Source of the DNA: Adiantum capillus-veneris
Taxonomy: Eukaryota > Streptophyta > Polypodiopsida > Polypodiales > Pteridaceae
DNA: 64,000 nucleotides
Assembly (NCBI GenBank): GCA_014529385.2
Contig: CM043971.1
Coordinates: 85,043,340-85,107,339, forward strand
Reading direction: 5' to 3'
Made by a program: the position numbers and the translations under genes. Below are positions 44,601 through 58,032 of the stretch, in pieces. Every line of letters starts with the position of its first letter. The first letter of the stretch is position 1. The notes beneath the pieces are model-generated. The model saw nothing but the letters and a program-made list of their open reading frames with translations, searched no databases and had not been told where the DNA came from.

Positions 44601-46720
44601 AAGCTTGGTTTACAGAGCTTAAGGCCTCTGGCTCTCTTCCTGGGAGAGAAGAAGATGAATGAAAAAGAGAGAGCCAAAAAAGAGCCGCCTCCTCTTTTTT
44701 ATAGGTTGCATGGACTTGCCTTGCTAAAAATGGCCAGCCCATTAGCGATGTCGCTAATGGGTAGCACCCCTAGCTGACGTGGAAGTTGGTTAGATGAGGC
44801 AGCGCAGAATTTGATGGGACTGGCGCCGAAAGGGTTCGCCATGGGCTGTTGAGCAATTTCCACTTCATTCGCGCACTCGTATGAGCTTCCCTGTGCCACC
44901 ACGAGCGCTTCTTCTCCTGTTGCGCCGCTCACCACTGGCTTTCACGCCATGTTTTTCTTTGTTCACACCCTCCTTCCTTAATTTGCATAATGGGCGGCCT
45001 TTGTTAGTTATGGGCCCTTGGGCGTTTGGGCTATGGGCCCTTGGCCTTTGGGCAGTTGGCTTCCCTCATAAGGGCACCACATTTGGCATACATATCGACC
45101 AAGGCATTGCCAAGCTCATCAACTCCGAATCCCCTTTGGCAACTTTATTCCATTGCTTTGGGCACCACATTTGATACATATGCCGGCCAAAGCAATGCCA
45201 AGCACGACATTCTCTTCCATCAGTCCTTGACTAACATTATCATCATGAATTTTGCCACCATTTTCCGCGACACAACCTTCAAGATGGTAGTATAGGTGAT
45301 TGCATTTTTAGAGAGACCCGACTTTGTATTTGCTTAAGCCATAGCCGTGTTGGGCATTTCCTGCTATCAGCAATCTTCAGTATTTATGAGATTTTTGTCA
45401 GGCGCAACATTTCAACAAGGAATTACTGCATGACGTTCCGAAACTTGGTCGAAGTCAAAAATTCCCGGATGGCACTCCGGCCGAGCCGACTAGACTGGCA
45501 CGGAACCGGTCCCCGGTGAATCTTTAACGGCCAATAAATGGCAACCGTAAATCCGATTACTGATCTGAAAAGACCGAGGCGCTCCACAAAGCGAGCACTT
45601 TAGGCCCGTGCATTCACTTCATTTTTATCCCCTCAGCTGCAGCCCAATCCGGTATGGATCTGCAATCGACTCAAACTTCAAGCTGCCATAACTTCTTATC
45701 TATAGCTTCGATTGATGAGCCGTAAAGACACGCCTGTAAAGCACTTCAAGTACTTCAACTTTGATCAATAAAATCTTAGCTATGACCACTTCAAGCATAC
45801 TCATTGATTAGCATTACCAAGACATCTTTTGGCCCTTAGATCAGCATCTGGCACACTTTTAACTTAAAATTGGCTTGTTATCAAGCCCTTATTACTGCTG
45901 ATAATCATGTAGGATTCAAATAAACCAGATTGGCATCCCTTTGCTCATTTTCTTGTCATGGAAGCGGAGCTGCACGACACCGTGTAGCTATGCATGACAA
46001 TGTCACTTGCATCAAAACAAATTGTGCAATGTTGTTGCGTAAGCACAAAAACCCTTGGTTTTTATTTTGTCCAAAAATCCTTGGTCATATCTTGGAAATC
46101 CTAAAACCCTTGGTCAAAGATATACTACTTAAACCACTAGGTAGATGGGATTTTCAGAGGCTTGCTACGAACAGATTCGTATAATGAACTTATCTACTAC
46201 CCCTTGGGAGTTGAGAACTTATTTCCTTGAAAGCACAAGTGTAAAGAGTCCAATAAGTGACCATCAACACTTATTGAGTGATTTGTCATTGGCAAGTTGG
46301 GTCCTGCCCAAAGAATGGTGCTCCTATGGACAAACGGTTCTATAGACTAAGAAGGAGATCCTCACAAGCTAGAATCTTATTCACATTTGGATCATTAAAA
46401 CAATCATATCTCCCCATTGAAAGAAGAGAAAGATTCTCAAAACCCAAAAGAAAGTAGTCATACTAGGTATTCTTTGGTTTTTGTTTAATATATGCCTTCC
46501 CTAGATTTAAGAGAGATATCTTATTTGCATAACTCAATCAATGAATGTGTGGGTACAAGTCCACATAACTGTAATGAAAATAAGAGATTGCCAACCTGGA
46601 CACTCTTTTGGAAGAGTCATGTTATCACATGAACTAATTGCTCGATATCCAAGCCATGTATGTTTGCTATAGAAGAAAATCATCATCTGTAGTGCATGCA
46701 CCTTATGCATAGAACCAATG
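41685..46720. other. No recognisable gene, about 5 kb
   Basis: AT-rich at 41900-43800 with only short open frames. Degenerate GGCTTAAGGATTATG-like units recur at 44280-44600. TGGGCCCTTGGGCGTTTGGGC-type words repeat at 45007-45060. I see no transposon end or protein motif. Some of it may be old LTR sequence. Confidence 0.5.
45072..45210. repeat. 88-bp period direct duplication
   Basis: GGGCACCACATTTG...ATACATAT followed by CCAAGGCATTGCCAAGC-like sequence occurs at 45072 and 45160 with a few differences. Confidence 0.75.
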
Positions 46721-46830
<110 letters not shown>

Positions 46831-47466
46831 TGTCGGTCGATATAATCATATGCAACGAGGGCAAGCGAATATATCAGTCTCTATTGCTATTGAGTAGAAG
46901 ATTAAAGCTATGGGTGTAGAAGGTGAGGACAATCTCAGCAGGCGGGAATTGTCGCTTAGAAGGCCGAACAGTGGAGCAGTCATGCTAGCAGTAATTATCG
47001 CATGCAGTTACTGTAGTAACTCCTGGGAGCTATAAATAAGACCTGTTACATTGTAATTGGGCTTCTTAGCAGCTTAATTGTTCACTTCTTAGCTTAGTTG
47101 CTTTGGCTTTAGCTCTCTAAGCATTCTCGAATTACGAGTTCTTCACCTCTGGCTTCACTATGTAATCATTGAAACTGTAACCGTTTGCACTTAAACCCAT
47201 TATACACTGTACTGGTTGTCCTTGAACTATTAATCGGAATCTGCAAATATTCATTCCAGTCTTTCAGTATGTCTCTCATTTCAGTATAATCTTCCACTTC
47301 AGTTATCTATTTCAGTTCAGTCAGTTCTCTGTCCCAGTCTCACTAACTGAACTGACAACGTAACCAGTTCTCTGTCCCAGTCTCGCTAATTGAACTGACA
47401 ACGTAACCAGTAGCTTTAAATTCTAAAATTGCAATCAGCTGTCTGAAGAGATCAGCTCCAATTTCA
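46831..47466 (+). repeat. Gypsy-2 5' LTR
   Basis: It starts TGTCGGTCG and ends near ATTTCA, four bases before a PBS-like sequence. TATAAATA at 47031-47038 is a good core promoter. A 43-bp unit beginning CAGTTCTCTGTCCCAG is duplicated at 47322-47407. No second LTR was found downstream, so the boundaries rest on these signals alone. Confidence 0.7.
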
Positions 47467-47469
47467 TTT

Positions 47470-47487
47470 TGGCGATCACGGTGGGAG
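47470..47487 (+). promoter_or_regulatory. Gypsy-2 primer binding site, tRNA not identified
   Basis: TGGCGATCACGGTGGGAG begins with TGG as a PBS should and lies just after the LTR. I cannot name the tRNA. Confidence 0.55.
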
Positions 47488-47548
47488 GAGCTGTTTGCTC
47501 TTCGACCAAAAAACTCTTATCTCCTAGTTAGAATTTTTAGTTGTACTG

Positions 47549-49034
47549 ATGGCGCCCAAAGAAAGCCGTGGTCGTAAACCGTCAACCCGGTTAGACACTG
47601 ATTCCAACCGCGCGGACCCTATTCTTGAGGAGTCAGAAAGAGAGTCTGATCCTAAGAAGGACCCGGTGATTGAGACTGAGGCTCAGGAGGAGCACAGTCA
47701 TGCTGATGAAGCCAGGGACTCTCAGCACTCCAGTCATTCCTGGAGGAGAAGGGCTGAGCGGGAAGAACGCAAGACCAGGAGTTCTCGGTCCACAGACAGG
47801 AATGTTGGGACCAAGGGTAGCAAGGGTAGTCATCATAGCTCCAGCAAAAAAGCCAGAGAAGAGACAGAAACCGAGACTGAAGAAGAAATTGACTAGGATG
47901 CTGATACAGGCTACTACAAGAAGTCTTCAAGACGAAGCCAGGCTCCCAAGATCAAAAGAAGCAGAGACGATGCTAACCGGCATGATTATACCTCTTCATT
48001 AAAAATCTCTTTCCCAGTTTTCAAAGGAGGGAAGAAAGATGATCCAGATGTTCATATCCAAGCTTTTGAGCAGTATGCTGAGTTGAAGAATATGGATGAA
48101 GATGATTGGGGATAATATTTTTCTCAGACACTAAAAGATGAAGAAAGGAAATGGTATTACCATTACCTTGCTTGCCAACTCAGATCATACAACAAATTGC
48201 TCAAGGCTTTCAGACTGGAATATTCAGACAACAGAGGTGATGAGGACATCCTCTACAAGCTAGATAAGATAAAGCAAGGAAAATTATCAGTTAGAAGTTA
48301 TGTTGAGAAAATTAAGGAGTTAACCAGGTAGTTGCAGGAGCCACCATCAGAAAAGAGGTTACGAGCATGGTTTTTAAATGGGTTCCGCAGTACGAACCTT
48401 AGAGAACAGGAGGTGCCTGCACCAACAAAGAAATTTAATGACTTGGTGCAGCGAGCTCTGAAGCTTGAACAACAAGCTAGGAAGAAAAGAAGTCACAAGA
48501 AGAGGCGGTCCAGCAGTAGAAGTTCTTCCACTGAGAATTCTGAGACAAGGCCAAGAAGGGGTCTTGGTCCAGAAAGATTGATGAAATGGCCCGGCATATT
48601 GCTGAAATCAGCCAGACCACACAACCAGTTAGGAGAATGGAAACCTGGTGTTCAAGGTGCAAATCTAAAGATCATGTTTCCAATGAGTGTCCACAATGTA
48701 CCTATTGCAAAGCATATGGTCATTTATGGAACAATTGTGGTATTCGCATTCATCACTTCAAGAAGGGAAAGGATTTGTATGTAGTGGCATTTACCAATGC
48801 TGAACCAGCCAAAGTGGAGACAACCAATGTATCCCAAGAGGAGAAATCAGGAACAAGTGGTACTAGTGCTGGGGCGACATGTACCAGGGAGGTACTGGCC
48901 GAGGCCGGGGTCGTGGTAACTTTCAAAATCGAAGCCTTAACTGTTATACTTGTGGCAAGTATGGGCATTTTGTGGCTCAGTGTCTAGAAGCACCTAGCAC
49001 TACGGCTACTAACCCAGAGCCAGTTCCAGTATGA
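47549..49034 (+). pseudogene. Gypsy-2 gag with three zinc knuckles
   Basis: From ATG 47549 (MAPKESRGRKPST), a long charged N-terminus, then the capsid region (FPVFKGGKKDDPDVHIQAFE, KWYYHYLACQL, SVRSYVEKIKELTR). Stops at 47894-47896 (TAG), 48113-48115 (TAA) and 48329-48331 (TAG) all lie in the same frame. After a shift near 48580 come CSRCKSKDHVSNEC, CTYCKAYGHLWNNC and, near 48935-48980 in another frame, CYTCGKYGHFVAQC, all CX2CX4HX4C knuckles that bind RNA. Confidence 0.88.
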
Positions 49035-49681
49035 GCAGTTACGCACAGTAAAGGTGTAGTCATTGAGGAAATCCCAGATGAGCCGGCAAAACTAGTCAGT
49101 CATGAAAGTAGCAAATGGGCTCAACAGAGAGAGGTATGGAAGGCAAAGGGCAAAGAGAAGGTAGTCGATGAATGGAAGGAGCAGAGAGAACTGGTGTCTA
49201 AGATCACAGAAGATATAGCTAAGAAGCTACCAGAGTAGCCAGAAAGTTTTGATGCCTGAGTCATTCAGAAGATACCAACCCAGTATTCTGAGAAAACACA
49301 ACCAGATTAGTTAGAGTTTGGAATTCCTGAGACTATGTTGGCTGTAGTTCAAGGACCGATGGAGGAACTTGGGAATAGTGAATAAGATATAACTGCAACA
49401 GGAAACACTGAAGGAGGCACAATAGTTACCAGAATAGAGGAGTGGCACTGTACAGATAATCCCAATTCTTCAAGTTTTGATAATAACTTTGATAAAGAGA
49501 GAGAAGAAATTCATGTTAAGATTTGTGAAATAATTCAGAAACGGATAGTTGAACTAGATGACATTATAAAAACTTTGCATGAAGCAGCTAAATTCATCAA
49601 ACAGCGAAGGAAGACTGAAGCGGAAGCCAAAGCACTTGACTTAGCAACTGTCAGAGATGATGAAGTGCAGGTGATCTAGGT

Positions 49682-50033
49682 AGACTACAAGGTTAGAAAA
49701 CAGTGGGAGCCACTATCCGGTGTCATACTGGATGGAGGGGCAGGAGTAAACATCATGGGGGCACACCTTCAGCAAAGGATGGGTATCACAAATTTGAAAC
49801 TAGCACCTTTCAAAGTTTGAATGGCCGATCATCAAGTTGTGCAGGCAACTGGCATGATAGAGAGTATGCAGATAAGGGTGGGAAAAGAAAAGTTCAAGAC
49901 CAGCTTCTTAGTACTAGATGTGCAAGGCGCATATGGGATGCTATTGGGACACCCATGGTTGCAAACGACACAGGCTGTTCACGACTATGCCAATCAAACT
50001 CTAACAATACAGGGCACCAGTAGAAGAATTTAG
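49682..50033 (+). pseudogene. Gypsy-2 aspartic protease
   Basis: The loop GVILDGGAGVNIMG contains the catalytic Asp as Asp-Gly-Gly-Ala, and MLLGHPWL is the C-terminal motif. A TGA near 49818 interrupts it. It lies between gag and RT. Confidence 0.8.
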
Positions 50034-50451
50034 ATCCAGATGAACAACACTAGAAGCTGGAGAAAGGCATTGTGACCGGAAGAGCTTTTCCAGAAGTATG
50101 GAGTAAAGAAAATTGAGAGGATGCTGGCAGCAATGAATATTTTTGCATTGGCCGAGATAGACCTAAAATACAGTATTATTTGACAAAGATCAGGCTAAAA
50201 AGCAAAGGAAGCAATTTCCAGGTCAGTTCACTGAACTGAATTCTGGAGAACGACCAATTCAGCTAACTGGAAGGCCAGAGAAACCAGTCGACTCTACACA
50301 AGAATTCTCCGATTCCAGTACGCCAGCGACCTTTGAACAAGCACATTCTGAGGAAGTTACTAAAGTTCCGAATGACAGTTCAGAACTAAGGGGTCCATCC
50401 TGGGATTATGCTGAGGAGTCAACCAAAAGGAAGGGAGGTGAACCTAGCTGG

Positions 50452-51950
50452 TTGCTTCCAGATGATCAAGAAATCAAAGAATGGAACCTAGGTTCTGAGG
50501 AAAATCCTAGATTGATCAAAGTCAACAAGCATCTAGACCCAAGAATGAAAGAAAAAGCCCGAGACATTTTTCGGAAGTACAAAGACGTATTTGCATGGGA
50601 ATATACTGATCTAAAAGGGGTAGATCCAGAGGTCTGTCAACATAGAATACCTCTGAAACCGGATGCCAGACCAGTGAGACTACAACGGTATAGAATGAAT
50701 CCAAATTACGCTAAGAAGGACAAAGAAGAGATCGATAACCTTTTGAAGGCTGGATTTATCACTGAAGTTGCCAGTAGTGACTGGTTATTTCCTATTGTGG
50801 TAGTGCCTAAGAAAAATGGAAAGCTCAGAGTTTGTGTGGATTATCGAAGTTGAATGCTCAGACCATCAAGGATCCTTTTCCATTACCTTTTATGAACAGG
50901 CTTCTTGATGAAATTTTAGGCCACGAGATGTATAGCTTTATGGATGGCTATAGTGGTTATAATCAGCTACAGGTTGCTCCTGAAGATTGGAATAAAACTA
51001 CTTTTATTACTTAATGGGGAGCATTATGTATCTGGTTATGCCGTTTGGTCTTTGCAATGCTCCAACGACCTTCCAAAGATGTATGATGAAAATATTCAGT
51101 GAATTTCCTCCACCGATTTCTTGCCATATTTATGGATGACTTCACTATCTATTCAACTGAGGAGAAGCGTTTGCTCTTTTTGGAAATGGTTTTCCAGTGT
51201 TGTAAGGAAAAGCGAATCTGTCTAAACCCATTCAAATTTGTTTTCTTGGTTTGGAAAGGACAGCTACTAGGGCATATAGTGTCCAGGAATGGCATGAGAT
51301 GGCCAACGACAAGATCCAATGTGTCCAGCAGGCAAAGGCACCACGCACAACATCAGATTTAAGCTCATTCTTGGGATATATCAATTTTTATAGAAGATTT
51401 GTTCATATGTTTGCTTTCAAGGTATGAGCTCACAAAGAAGAACAACAAGTTCATTTAGACTGTTGAATGTGAGGAAAGTTTTCAAAGTTTGAAGAATGCC
51501 ATTGTCAGTAAGCCAGTACTTTGACAACCGGATTGGGATGTTATTTTTCATGTGCATGTCGATGCTTCAGGACTGGCAATGGGAGAAATATTGGCTCAAC
51601 CAGAAGGGAGGACCGATTATCCAGTGTATTTTGCCAGTCGGAGATTCAGTCAGGCTGAACAAGGATATACCACTACGGAGAGAGAAGCCTTAGGACTGGT
51701 TTTCAGTGCTAGTAAATTTTGACACTATTTGTTGGCCAAGTTATTTCTTTTTATGTGGATCATCAAGCATTATTATTTTTTATTAACAAAGTCATTATTC
51801 AAGGAAGATTGATCAGATGGATGGTGTTCCTAGTGGAGTTTGAATTTCGCATATTTCATAAGCCCGGTAAAACCCATTGTGGTGTTGATCTAGGAGTACT
51901 GATGGCTACTCCGAGCAGTGGACGCAAAGCTGTTTTAGGTAACAACTGAG
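50452..51950 (+). pseudogene. Gypsy-2 reverse transcriptase and RNase H
   Basis: KYKDVFAWEYTDLKGV and FPIVVVPKKNGKLRVCVDYR open the RT in a 133-codon frame. After a 1-nt shift near 50850 come KDPFPLPFMNRLLDEI and FMDGYSGYNQLQV, a TAA at 51012-51014, then the catalytic box AIFMDDFTIYS near 51125 with both Asp residues, and LLGHIVSRNG. RNase H is readable as FYVDHQALLFFIN and FEFRIFHKPGKTHCGVD. No frame covers more than about 130 codons. Confidence 0.88.
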
Positions 51951-52109
51951 GAAAACACCGATCCAAAATGGTATGATGTATATCAGCTCCTTTCTAAAGG
52001 AGGATTCCCAGAAAATTGGACTAAGAATCAGAAGAAGGCTTTGATTATTAAGAGTCTAAAGTTCACCATCATAGGAGGATTGCTCTATAGACTAGGAGTA
52101 GATAGGGTT

Positions 52110-53199
52110 CTTCGAAGGTGTGTGCCAATGGAAGGGAGAATGAAAGTTATTTTTGAGGCACATGATGGGGATTCTGGAGGACATTTCTCCACTGATATTA
52201 CTTAAAAGAAGATTTTGCAAGCTGGATTGTGGTGGAAAACTTTAATATCTGATGTTAGAAGCTTTTGCAAAACATGTGATATATGCCAGAAGATGGGCAG
52301 ACCAACAACAGCCGATATGACTCCTCTTACTCCAATTCAACCATTGGGAGTATTTATGAAATGGGGTCTGGATTTCATGGGTCCATTCAAAAAAATCACT
52401 CCAAGGAAGAACATGTATATATTGATGGCCACTTGTTATGTCACCAAATGGGTGGAGGCCAAGGCTCTTCTAGATAACACCGCAAAGTCCACTGTTGTAT
52501 TCCTATTTGAAAATATTATATGGGATATGGATGTCCTGTGGAGATTGCGTCTGATCAAGGGACACACTTTATTAATGATACTATGGATATTCTCTCAGTA
52601 AACCAAGCAGAGAGCAGTAATAAAACCATCAAGACCATTCTCACCAAGATTGTGTAGAAGGAGCCACACCAACGGGATCTTAAGCTTCGGGCTGCTCTAT
52701 GGGCCTATAGGACAGCTTATAAGTCACTACTGGACTAGCATCGTTCAGAATGGTGTATGGCACTGAAGTTGTAGTGCCTATCGAATTTGTGATTCCCAGT
52801 CTCAGGATGGCGGTAGAATACGGATTGGATTTCAAGCACAATCTTAAAAATAGATTGGAAGAATTAGCACAATTGGATGATTTAAGGCAACGTCCTATGA
52901 TGGAACAGGAAATTGTTCAGCAAAGAAGAAAACACTGGCATGATAGACGAATCAAACTTAGGGAGTTCCAGAAGGGCGACTTGGTTCTGCTCTATCAATC
53001 CAAACTGGGCCCTAAGAAACCAAATTTAAAGATATCTTGGACTGGTCCATATGAAATTGACTGGGTGTTTTCCAATGGCACAGTAAGGTTAAAGGATTTA
53101 TCTGGATTACTGCTGCCAGGTGTTTATAATGGGGCCAAGATCAAACTATATTATTCTAATGAGAAAGAGACTTCTAGAGAAGAAGATGCTAGCATTTAG
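52110..53199 (+). pseudogene. Gypsy-2 integrase
   Basis: HHCC module: HDGDSGGHFS and SFCKTCDICQKMGR. Core: FMKWGLDFMGPF (first Asp) and VTKWVEAKAL; the second Asp region follows in another frame. From 52750 a 149-codon frame holds MVYGTEVVVPIEF and WTGPYEIDWVF, the C-terminal GPF/Y-type module. It ends at 53199 with no chromodomain. Confidence 0.85.
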
Positions 53200-54212
53200 G
53201 GAACAGTGGCCAGGATAATTCAGAATCAGTTATTCTAAATCTTTTTCATATACAACCAGTACCAGAGCCAGTCAAGGTGTCAAAAAAGTCTCAGCATGAC
53301 AAAACAGTGACAATGGCAGAAACAGTCCCATATCCAAGCCAGTATCAATTTTTATGGAAAAAAGGGCCAGTAGGATTGCATGTGATAATCATTAAAAGGA
53401 ACATGGGGAGTATTAGCCAATGCATGTATGTCACGTCGCTGATGGTGCACAAGACTCTAGGAACGGTAGTGGAGCTTTTATGGCACGAACGCGTATAACA
53501 GTTAGGCGAGTGGGCATTGTCCCTTATAAATCTCTTGCGCGATGCCTCCCTGTTGTTACACATGCGCCATTGCCAAGCTCTGAGGCTTCTTCACTACAAC
53601 CACACACCTCCTCGTCCGAATAATTTGTCGATCACTATCTATCCCTACCAGACACACCTAGCTACGGCTTTGACTATCCAAGTAAGTCTTCCTCCATTTT
53701 GACCTTTGTACCATCTTTGGTTTGGTTCTCCAATTAGACTGTCTCCTATTGGTTGATCTATTGGATCTTGAAATTTCGATTCTCGATTATAAATCTGACC
53801 ATTGTAATCGATGTACAATGACCCTGATTGCATATGCACCAACTGTATGTTTTGCTGGCTTGTGCAGATTTCTAGATAAACACTTGGGTTGACTTTCTAA
53901 ACTTCTATCTGTGTTACCATATACATGTGATAGTGATGTGTGTGAATACACTAGGACTGCCGGGGCATTTTTTCCCTCTTTAGGAGGTATTTTCCCCCGT
54001 GCATTGTATTTACGCCCATCACTCTAGGGCTATCTATCTTTTCATAGCACATTAAGTAATACAGAGACTCTCTATTGTGTGCCTTGAGCTTCCTTTGTCT
54101 TCTCCAAGCTGTATGCGTTTCTCTGCAACCCTAATTCCAGAGGCGGGGGTTTCTAATCACCGAGCAAAAAAAATCGAGCGAAGACAAATTCGAGCAAATT
54201 CATATAATAGCA
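53200..54212. other. No recognisable gene; gypsy-2 tail and flank
   Basis: The first 200 bp are probably gypsy-2 3' untranslated region. Beyond about 53410 only short frames are seen. Confidence 0.4.
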
Positions 54213-54610
54213 ACAATGGTGAAAGAAAAAAATTATGTCATGCATGTTACTTTCACTACACAAATCTAACAATCAATCGACAAAAAATGAGATTTTAGAA
54301 CCAATATGAAAATTGAATACCTGAGGCACAAGCAATCTCTTCATACTTGAAACATATACAATTCAATTCCATGTGGCATACCTCCTCTAAAAAATGGTGA
54401 AAAATAATAATAATGTCACAATGGTGACAAAAAAAAATTATGTCATGCACATTACTTTCACTACACAAATGTAACACTCAATCGACAAAAAATGAGACTT
54501 TAGAACCAATATGAAAATTGAATACCCGAGGCACAAGCAATCTCTTTATACTTGAAACATATGCAATTCAATTCCATGTGGCATACTTCCTCTCAAAAAT
54601 AAGTTGTAAA
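54213..54610. repeat. 205-bp tandem duplication
   Basis: Two copies, from 54213 and 54418, both with ACAATGGTGA, TTACTTTCACTACACAAAT, CAATCGACAAAAAATGAGA and CATGTGGCATAC in the same order, with scattered differences. Confidence 0.9.
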
Positions 54611-57600
54611 AAATTTGGCAAGCTCCATTTTACTAATTACCAAAAGTTCAAGTCAAAACTTCTCGTCTCGCTTAATTTTGTTGGTAGCTTGTGAAACACT
54701 GGCTTCTAAGCTGCCTCTTAATTCTCTGAGCCCTCCTTATTGCAAATTTAAGGATAAAATAAAGCTTGAAAAGGTGCCTTGCAGGATCTCCAAATTGTTG
54801 CTTTATCTGATCATTATGCTTTTGGAACCACTTTCCTTGAGACAATTTCTTGCCTAACGAGTCTATTGTGAGATCAATAGACAAAATCAATATGACCTAG
54901 AGCCAAATGCAAGTTCTTCTACACAGGAAAGGCCCAAGTATTAGGTGCATTTGCATGTTGGATGCAGAGAAAGCCTGCTAGATCTTTTGCACAATAGGTA
55001 AATAAGAGCAACCATCATAGGAACAGAGGTACAATAGAACTATTTCTTCTACATGCCGACGTCTATGGCTACAATCCAATGTTCCTCCAATCTGTCACAG
55101 TACTGTTGTTTGTGACTTAGAATGAATATCGGACTGTAAGTGAACATCATTAGCGCTATGGGGTATACCATGTTGGAATAAATCGAGAGTGTTGGTTCGA
55201 ATCCTGAATTGTGTTGAATAGAGTTTGTGCTCATTCGTAGCCGCCCTAGTTTGGATCTCGAGCTGTGTTGAACAGAGTTCGTGCTTATTTGTAGCCTATG
55301 TTCAAACACGTTTGGTGGAACAAGTTGCTCATTGATTAATCTACTAAGTAGTTTGTCCTCGTGGCTACATGGCATGCTCTCAAGGATCCCATATCCTTGA
55401 GAGTCTGATATTTAGTAAAAGCCAGATTGTGTGGGCGTGATCCTATGGGCAGGAAGCAGCAAATGGGCAAAACGCAACAATTGTAGGTGAAAGTGAGACA
55501 AATAACAAAAAATAAATAATTTACAGAAGCTTGGAATTCAACTCATTTTGACAAATGCGAATTTTTTCAAGGGAGAATTAACAAAGTACCCCTCTAATTT
55601 GTGAAAATTCTCAAAATACCCCTAAAATTTTAGAAATTCCCAAAATACCCTTCTATCTATTTTGGTTGGATTCTTCAAGATTTTCTAGTCTTTATTCCTT
55701 TTTGACAATTGAGATACGTTTTTGAGTGCTTAGCATGGACTTTGTCACAAATTACCTCACAAAAAGGGCAATTATGTTCCAAAAATAATGAAGCATTTCG
55801 TCTCCAGAGCCTACATAACCAACTCAAATTCTAGTTTGAGCATCTTGTATTGATAGACAATCAGTCTTCTTATGAAAAGCTTCAATTTTTTTATATCTTT
55901 GGAGAAATTTAATCTCACAACCGGGCGTATTTTAGAGAGCATTTTGGGAATTTAGGACAAAAGATCGAGGGTACTGTGGTGTGTGGTCGTGCAGGTAGAG
56001 TCCGGCCACCTAGTGTGGTCGGACACGTTATGGTTGTAACCAACTCTCTTCCATAATATAAGGAGGTGCACTCTCATAGAGGAGGCACACTCAGTTTGGT
56101 CTTATTCCTGTGTACACCACATTGGTGGAGGAGGCGGGCAAGGGTTAGTTAAAATACCCTTTCTTGGTTTTCTTAGGAAGCCAAAGATGGCGATCTTCTC
56201 ATGGGATACAGGGTAGCAAAGCCTTCTGCGATTCCGAGTGATAGCACCACTCTCTCAGCCTGTGTTAACGCTGAAGCCATGCACGCAGAGACACTTTAGT
56301 GCATCCTCCAAGCCTCTTTGCTTCTACTAAAGTTTCTTCAGCGGTCCAGGTCACCCACGCTTCTTATCCTTGGTTTTGCATTTTATGTAACCAGTGCCAG
56401 GCCGACATAGCTCCTCGATCAGTCAGCTTCATCACTGAAAGCTCTCATCTTCCATAGCAAGCTCTACGTGGAGCTCAACATAGCGTGTCTGCTGCAATTT
56501 TTCTTGCAGAGCCTTTTTCTTGGTGTTCATCCTGCAGTACGCTCTTGCCAGATCAGTTGCCACTTCACTCCTCGCAACTCTCTTCTTCACTTTCCCAGTT
56601 CGCTGGCAATCACGTCCAGTCTCACTGTGTCCAGCAATTGAAGATGATGTTCGGATCATTCCAAGAATTGAAGCTCAGAAATGGGATAAGTCCGGTTCTT
56701 GAAACTCAGTACAGTGCTCTTGCTCTTGCTACCGAAAAGCCAGAAGTTGTTGCTGGCGATCAGATCAAATGGACTCCAAGAAAGGCTGAGTTGAGGTCCA
56801 TTTGTTGCTGCAATTTGAGAAGACGCAGAAGTGTTGCAGGTTGCAAGCTTGGCAGTTGAAGAAAGATCGACATTTTGACTGGGAAATCAATGCAGATCAG
56901 AGGCTCCTCTTGTGCATGGCATGGTGGCGTTTTCACAGCTACCAACAAGCACAACTGCTCATGCAAATAGGGCACCGCCTGCAACAAATTCTGGGTTGGG
57001 CCTTTTTGAATTACTAAGTAGATACCTCAGCATGGGTCTCGAGCTAGTCAAGCAACAAAAACTAGTACAACTAATCTCCTCACTGCTGCAGCTCCTCTTC
57101 CTTGGCAGAAAACGAGCAAAGAAACTTGCAAACTGATGACGTCGACGACGACCTTTGGTGACACCTGGTGGTGGTGCAGAACATCAAATTTTGGCTCTCT
57201 TTGTCGCTTCTTCCTCAGCTGTAGCAACAAGTCCTCTCTGGCAATACACGCCTTCAGCTTCAGCATCGTGCTCCTCAACACTGTTTTCTTCCTGCCCTCT
57301 AGAGCCTTAGCTATTCTTTTTGAGGGTGCATTAATTCTTATGCTGCTTTCTCTCTCAGTTGTTCTTGCTCCAATCCTCAAGGTCGACTCCTCCTCATCGC
57401 GGTGTCTTGAGGATGTCATCGTTCCTGACATAAAAGGGTTGCTACGAGTACTGTGGAGGGCACAAGAGTTTGCTTTTCAAAGAGTTTTAGTCCTTTTTTT
57501 TTCCATTTGATCTCGCAATGGGTGCAAGACTTCTCTAATCACAGGCCGCCGTGTAGATCAAAGGTCCTTCATAGCAGAACTAGAACAAAATATCTCGATC

Positions 57601-57961
57601 GGCCGGCTCAACGCTGCAAGATTCCTATGCAGCTAGTCAAGTCGGAGATCTTGCAAGTGAGCCGAGCAAAGGGAGTTACTGCAACCACGTTGCAGAGGTG
57701 CCCAGTCTTTATGCTCTCATAGTTATCATACAGAACCACACAGTTCATCCTTTCTTTATGTTTTTAGTGATAGTTTTTTCAACTGCAGCTCATTTCGCAA
57801 TCTATATTTGTTATCATCACACACCAAGCCCCTTTTGGAGATGATGCATGTCGCACAAAAAATTTGTATCTTTTACCGTCGCTCCTATAGAAGTTCCTCG
57901 TCTTGTCCATTTCATTGGGATAGCGACCTAATGTTTGCACAAGCGAGATGTACGAGTTCCA
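54611..57961. other. No recognisable gene, about 3.3 kb
   Basis: Open frames at 56485-56859 (+), 57048-57431 (-) and 57136-57510 (+) overlap on opposite strands and show no motif I recognise. TCCATAATATAAGG near 56051 looks like a TATA box within a possible LTR-like stretch starting TGTGGTGTGTGG (about 55977), unproven. Confidence 0.45.
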
Positions 57962-57971
57962 CACTACAAGA
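57962..57971. repeat. CACTA terminal inverted repeat
   Basis: CACTACAAGA, the standard En/Spm terminus. The partner terminus is outside the window. Confidence 0.9.
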
Positions 57972-58032
57972 GGTTGTGTGCTCTTGTGACGCTGTTAGCG
58001 ACAGAAATACACTGGGTTTTTATAACCCCCGG

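Larger units (their letters stand above)
46831..53410 (+). mobile_element. Ty3/gypsy element gypsy-2, degraded
   Basis: LTR, PBS, gag, protease, RT, RNase H and integrase follow in Ty3 order on the plus strand. Its integrase has no chromodomain and its PBS is not of the tRNA-Met type, so it is a different lineage from gypsy-1, perhaps the Tat/Athila side. No matching 3' LTR is visible; the right end at about 53410 is a guess at where internal sequence stops. Stops and shifts are frequent. Confidence 0.85.

Noticed and set aside
53420-53880. Possible 5' exon and donor (AAGTAAGT near 53678) of a host gene
   Set aside because: Only short frames and no recognisable protein; a single donor-like word is not enough.
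55977-56110. LTR-like stretch with TATA near 56051
   Set aside because: No partner LTR, PBS or PPT found.
57048-57510. Overlapping open frames of about 125 codons on both strands
   Set aside because: No motif on either strand and no start or splice context; cannot be called a gene.
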